A stretch of DNA of 64,000 nucleotides, taken from positions 161,331 to 225,330 of the forward strand of contig JAFYIZ010000047.1 in NCBI GenBank assembly GCA_017538365.1. Reading direction: 5' to 3'. Of the stretch, positions 60,871-64,000 are shown in pieces. Positions within the stretch are counted from its first letter, which is position 1, and every line of letters starts with the position of its first letter. The translations under genes were made by a program, and so were the position numbers. Source of the DNA: a bacterium (GTDB lineage: Bacteria > UBP6 > UBA1177). The notes under the pieces were generated by a model. It saw only the letters and a list, made by a program, of their open reading frames with translations, did not search any database and was not told where the DNA came from.

Positions 60871-60932
60871 GGCGCCGCATCCCTAATGACCTTAAGGACT
60901 CTAAGGACCCTAGGGACCTTAGTGGCGGCGCC
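60871..60932. terminator. GC-clamped hairpin between convergent genes, with internal TAAGGACC-type repeats
   Basis: Arms GGCGCCGC (60871-60878) and GCGGCGCC (60925-60932) are perfect complements. The 46-base interior is a run of degenerate 9-base units (TTAAGGACT, CTAAGGACC, CTAGGGACC, TTAG) containing CCTTAAGG and CCCTAGGG palindromes. It sits between the lipoprotein stop (60798) and the glmS stop (60959), a place for a bidirectional terminator; a TTTTTT run lies just before the left arm, which suits minus-strand termination. It could instead be a REP-like element. Confidence 0.5.
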
Positions 60933-60958
60933 TAATAATATCGGATTACACAGGCTTT

Positions 60959-63502
60959 TTAATCAACAGTGATTGATTTGCTGACGTTTTTCGGAACGTC
61001 GGGGTGAACACCGTGGTTCTGGATTTCTGAGCGGTTGAGATATTTCATTTTGGCAACACTCATCTTGAGAGCAAGAAGCTGGAGAACGACTGCCGCTTCG
61101 AATACGAAGATGTTTTTGTCGCCCGTTCTCGGAAGTTCGATGAATTTCGACCAGTAGTTTTCCGCATTTGCCGGAACACCGAGAGCCGCGTTCTTGAGGT
61201 CTTCGTCATCTTCTGCGATAAGAACGATGTCGGCGCCGCGGATCTTGTGGGTGTGGATCTGCGAGATCGTGATGCGTTTGTCCCTTTCGTCAGGCGGGCA
61301 GACAAAAATAAGCGGATAGTTCGAGAAAAATTCTTCGATATTTACGCTGTCGTTGAAGAGGTCTGCAACCTGTTTCGTAAGAGCCCGTTCTTCAGCCGAA
61401 GCGAACGATTTTTCAACAAAATCTTCAGTCATTCTGCGGAATTTCAGGTTTTTCGTCATATTGATGACATTGCGGATGATCTCTGAATTTCCCTCTTTTT
61501 CGGAGAAGAAGCCTTTCGAGAACATTTTTTCGCTCATTTCGATGAGGTTCCCGAGAAGTTTTTCCATATCGGTGAGCGAATAGATCGTGTTTTTGCCCAG
61601 AATCGTATTCGGACCGTGCTTGAACTCGGCTGCATCGTAGCCTTCGGTGTGGTTGAGAACGACTTCTCTGATTTTCAAAGCACCTTCTTTTGCAACGCCG
61701 GTAAGCGAAGTTCCGAGAATGTGAATTGAAGGTTTCATGAAAAGTTTGTATGCGACATCCGCCACAGGAACATCGATATTTTTGAGAGTGAAATCCATAA
61801 AGTATTTGATTTTGCCGAGATTGTTCATGACTTTTTCCTCGCTGTTCTTGACTAAAGCAGCAAGGATGTAGAAAAGAGCAATCTGGCTTATGAACGATTT
61901 TGTCGCAGCGACTGCGATTTCAGAACCGCACATGATCGGAAGGTAAAAATCGCTTTTTTCCTGAGGCAGAGTCGAGTTTTCGTTGTTGACGATCGTGATG
62001 AGCGTAATTTTGTCACTCGTTTTTCTTACTTCGTTGAAAATGTCGACCAGATCTTTTGTTTCACCGCTCTGACTGACGCCGATGACAACATCCTTGTCGG
62101 AAAGTGAGTTGATGTAGCACGACCTGAAAGCGCCGGGATTCGAGGTGATGAGCGAAATGTCGGTCATGTTGTTGAAGAAGTATGCGCCGGTAAGAGAAGC
62201 GTGGTATGAAGTTCCGCTTGCAATGAGGAAAATTCGACCGCCGTTTTTCTTCGTGGCTTTGAGAGCGGAGACGAGTTTGTCGCGGAATTTGATTATCATT
62301 CTCTTTTTCTTCCAGATGAGCATTGAATCGATGAGCCAGAGCTCTTTGAAAAATCCGCCGTCAGCCGAGTAAAGCTCTTCAAGAAGTGTTTTTTCTTCTG
62401 AACGGAAGCTGAAATGGCGCTGGTTCGGAGCGAAAGCAAGTGCTTTGTCACAGATTTCGCGGAAAGTCGGAAGATTGCGGATTTTCTCAAATTCAGCCGA
62501 AAGTTCTTTTTTGTCGTAAAGGTCGTAAAGGGCAAGGAGAGAGTAGAGGATCTCGCGCGCCGTGTCGCAGTTTTCCTCAAAAACGGAGTAAAGCTCCTTT
62601 TCTTCCTTTGAATTAAAGTAGTAAAGCATCAGATTTTCGATGTTCTTCGGGGAAGAGTAAATTTCCTGTTCCATGAAAAAGTGATATTTCGGCTGAAGCT
62701 GGATGTCGGCGATGTTGAGCCTGCTTCTGCTTAGCTTCGGAACCCATTCTTTGTCTTCTTTAAGCGAGAAAAGTTTGTAGTTTTCGCTGTCAAAGTAGAT
62801 TCCTTCTCCTTCCGACATCGGAATGAGGAATCTTGTTTTAGAAAGTATAGAAGTGAGGTCGCTCGAAACAACGATGAAGTTGCCGGAAGCGTCAGAGCCT
62901 TTGCCGGCATAAAGCGAAGAACCGGCCTTGATTGCGAAAACGCCCGGAAGTTCGGGAAGGGTAACACATGCCGCGTAGCTTCCTTCAATCATTTTCTGAG
63001 CTTTTCTTATCGCTTTTATCATAACCGCGATTTTTTCATCGTTGGTTTTCGGAGCTTTCTTTGCTGTAAGAGATGCATAGAAGTGCTCTACAAGGTGAAC
63101 GACCATTTCACCGTCGTTGTCGGAAAGGACATCGTGACCGTTTTCAGAAAGGAAAACCTTGAGTTTATCGGTATTGCTGACGTTTCCGTTGTGCGCTCCG
63201 ACCATGTGCACAAGGCAGTTGACTTCATGCGGCTGCGCGTTGACGTCGGTGACAGCGCCGTAAGTTGCCCAGCGTACCTGACCGATGAATTTGAATCCGC
63301 CGTATTTCGCAAGTTCAAGCTGTTCGACGACTTTCGATGGTGCACCGACTTTTTTTCTCAGCGTGACCGAACCGTCCTCTTTTACAAATGCCGCACCTGT
63401 TGAATCGTAACCGCGGTATTCAAGTTTTTTAAGCAGATTGGATGCTTCGGTTCCAAGATTTACGATATCGCCTGCATAGACGATTGAAACTACTCCGCAC
63501 AT
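60959..63502 (-). CDS. glmS: Glutamine--fructose-6-phosphate aminotransferase, enlarged form
   Basis: An 847-residue enzyme, against about 600-610 in the usual family, that makes glucosamine 6-phosphate for peptidoglycan. The nucleophile Cys2 (MCGVVS), RWATYG (77-82), NAQPHE and HNGNVSN define the glutaminase domain (1-230). SIS domain 1 begins at about 422 (FLIASGTSYHA, SQSGET 477-482, ATKSF) and SIS domain 2 at about 592 (HILGTSLTGVAKEGALKIRE, EFKHGP 626-631), with the normal C-terminus VSKSITVD. Two insertions account for the size: about 298-400 between the domains and about 638-727 inside the second SIS domain. AGGAG precedes the ATG. Confidence 0.93.
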   Translation of the reverse strand: MCGVVSIVYAGDIVNLGTEASNLLKKLEYRGYDSTGAAFVKEDGSVTLRKKVGAPSKVVEQLELAKYGGFKFIGQVRWATYGAVTDVNAQPHEVNCLVHMVGAHNGNVSNTDKLKVFLSENGHDVLSDNDGEMVVHLVEHFYASLTAKKAPKTNDEKIAVMIKAIRKAQKMIEGSYAACVTLPELPGVFAIKAGSSLYAGKGSDASGNFIVVSSDLTSILSKTRFLIPMSEGEGIYFDSENYKLFSLKEDKEWVPKLSRSRLNIADIQLQPKYHFFMEQEIYSSPKNIENLMLYYFNSKEEKELYSVFEENCDTAREILYSLLALYDLYDKKELSAEFEKIRNLPTFREICDKALAFAPNQRHFSFRSEEKTLLEELYSADGGFFKELWLIDSMLIWKKKRMIIKFRDKLVSALKATKKNGGRIFLIASGTSYHASLTGAYFFNNMTDISLITSNPGAFRSCYINSLSDKDVVIGVSQSGETKDLVDIFNEVRKTSDKITLITIVNNENSTLPQEKSDFYLPIMCGSEIAVAATKSFISQIALFYILAALVKNSEEKVMNNLGKIKYFMDFTLKNIDVPVADVAYKLFMKPSIHILGTSLTGVAKEGALKIREVVLNHTEGYDAAEFKHGPNTILGKNTIYSLTDMEKLLGNLIEMSEKMFSKGFFSEKEGNSEIIRNVINMTKNLKFRRMTEDFVEKSFASAEERALTKQVADLFNDSVNIEEFFSNYPLIFVCPPDERDKRITISQIHTHKIRGADIVLIAEDDEDLKNAALGVPANAENYWSKFIELPRTGDKNIFVFEAAVVLQLLALKMSVAKMKYLNRSEIQNHGVHPDVPKNVSKSITVD

Positions 63503-63614
63503 AAAAAATCTCCTAATTTATTAAAAATAAAAAACAGTCAGAAGTTCGTTCAAAACGAAACTGCAACCGCGGAATTTTGCAGATTTTTTGATTTTTTGCA
63601 ATTTTTATCTTTAA
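63503..63614. other. glmS leader and upstream spacer
   Basis: Minus-strand leader of glmS (63503-63566). It holds a 6-bp hairpin TTCGTT-CAA-AACGAA (63545-63559) and the AGGAG site. It is too short for, and lacks the core of, a glmS ribozyme. Beyond the promoter (to 63601) nothing else is evident; the plus-strand open frame of the ATPase remnant begins after a stop at 63612-63614. Confidence 0.6.
63567..63601 (-). promoter_or_regulatory. Promoter for glmS
   Basis: Minus strand: TTGCAA (63596-63601), 16 bases, CAAAAT (63574-63579), one T, CCGCGG (63567-63572). Confidence 0.65.
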
Positions 63615-63674
63615 TTATTCAGTATTTTATTTTTATGGCGGGTCTTTCGGCGTGGATTTTTTCATTTTTTCATC

Positions 63675-64000
63675 CAATTCAGTTCTGTTGCATTTATTTC
63701 CACTCATTCTCCTGTTATAGTCCAGGAGACCTTTGCAAAGAATGTTCATATTGTCCGGCGTCTTGATGGTAAGACGGTAATCGCTCATCCGCAGATAGAA
63801 ACGTATGGCGCAAGTATATCTTCGATTTCGTCTGAAGTGTTCGATTTAACCACAGATGTGATGAATACTTACAAGGTGTTCAGTAAGATTTTTGCAAATG
63901 AGCTGATGGAGTTTGAGGAGACACCTGAGGCGATGCTTGAAGAATTTAAGAGAGTTGTCGGAGGTGAATTGTCCGGCCCAATGGAATCTTTTTTGCTGAA
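63675..64000 (+). pseudogene. Headless fragment of an AAA/ABC-type ATPase (runs off window)
   Basis: The frame open from 63615 to the end of the window encodes FISTHSPVIVQET, then HIVRRLDGKTV, IETYGASISSISSEVFDL and VVGGELSGPMESFLL. The THSP (H-loop) block followed by 'I-E-T-x-G' and 'VF' is the C-terminal signature of AAA-type ATPases (AAA_15/AAA_21-like) often found in defence modules. Nothing resembling Walker A or Walker B precedes it: upstream is the glmS promoter. There is no ATG, GTG or TTG in frame before about residue 80. So the 5' part is deleted, or the gene is joined here by a rearrangement. The family call is by motif memory. Confidence 0.55.

Noticed and set aside
63503..63570. 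glmS ribozyme in the glmS leader
   Set aside because: The leader is only about 65 bases and has a single 6-bp hairpin; the ribozyme needs well over 100 bases with conserved pseudoknots.

Overview
The window is 64 kb of a compact bacterial chromosome, moderately AT-rich by eye. I see 57 complete or near-complete protein genes, two edge fragments and one tRNA. No rRNA, CRISPR array, insertion sequence or prophage is visible. The organism looks diderm: it has lspA and lgt, at least six lipoproteins, a LysM/M23 lipoprotein, PBP2 with an MreD-like partner, and a PPIase lipoprotein. MopE-type CDGxDNDCDG motifs, Lcl/DUF1566 and ZU5-like lipoproteins, and a small stand-alone protein carrying only sigma-70 region 4 recall Myxococcota and other former Deltaproteobacteria. 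That placement is inference; the sequence holds no phylogenetic marker that I can compare.

Layout. 1-9,100: an ABC ATPase fragment, a membrane-anchored protein, an Uup-type ABC-F protein, phosphofructokinase, xseB and a YlmD-like protein, thiS-thiF, a YgiQ radical-SAM protein and a YbhN-like membrane protein. 9,013-17,560: threonine-aldolase-like enzyme, purA, the sigma-region-4 protein, a GT-C glycosyltransferase, an acyl-CoA ligase and an MFS/POT transporter. 17,564-21,784: a repeat-rich lipoprotein divergent from aroA, aroQ and a membrane-anchored phospholipase D. 21,865-29,922: a probable long operon (frameshifted Lon-like protease, small protein, PPIase, queD, rppH, mazG, SpoIID-family, gpmI). 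30,034-35,839: gltX, an XRE-S24 repressor, znuCB, and lspA-lgt-yigZ. 35,976-43,461: a lipoprotein, HIT, DUF2520, then greA-recG-zinc-ribbon-recN. 48,341 down to 43,462: a minus-strand operon (secreted protein, folD, DUF721-like, meaB, topB). 48,474-53,664: M23 lipoprotein, tRNA-Arg, mreD-like and mrdA, facing lemA and an M48 protease. 53,836-63,502: ileS, two paralogous MopE/YfaP-like lipoproteins, and an enlarged glmS. 63,615-64,000: a headless fragment of an AAA/ABC-type ATPase.

Most genes are housekeeping, covering translation, cell wall, lipoprotein maturation, DNA repair and nucleotide clean-up. The signals most worth a second look are these. (1) A recurrent promoter layout, -10 box, one base, CCGCG, then a T-run, occurs before unrelated genes on both strands. 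(2) A tRNA-Arg(CCU) gene supplies the stop codon of the upstream lipoprotein gene. (3) The stand-alone sigma region 4 protein has a conserved-looking Cys/His cluster. (4) The surface lipoproteins share an N-terminal Cys cluster and carry expandable low-complexity linkers. (5) Convergent genes usually abut with 0 to 5 bases between stop codons. No complete undescribed system can be demonstrated from sequence alone; these are leads.
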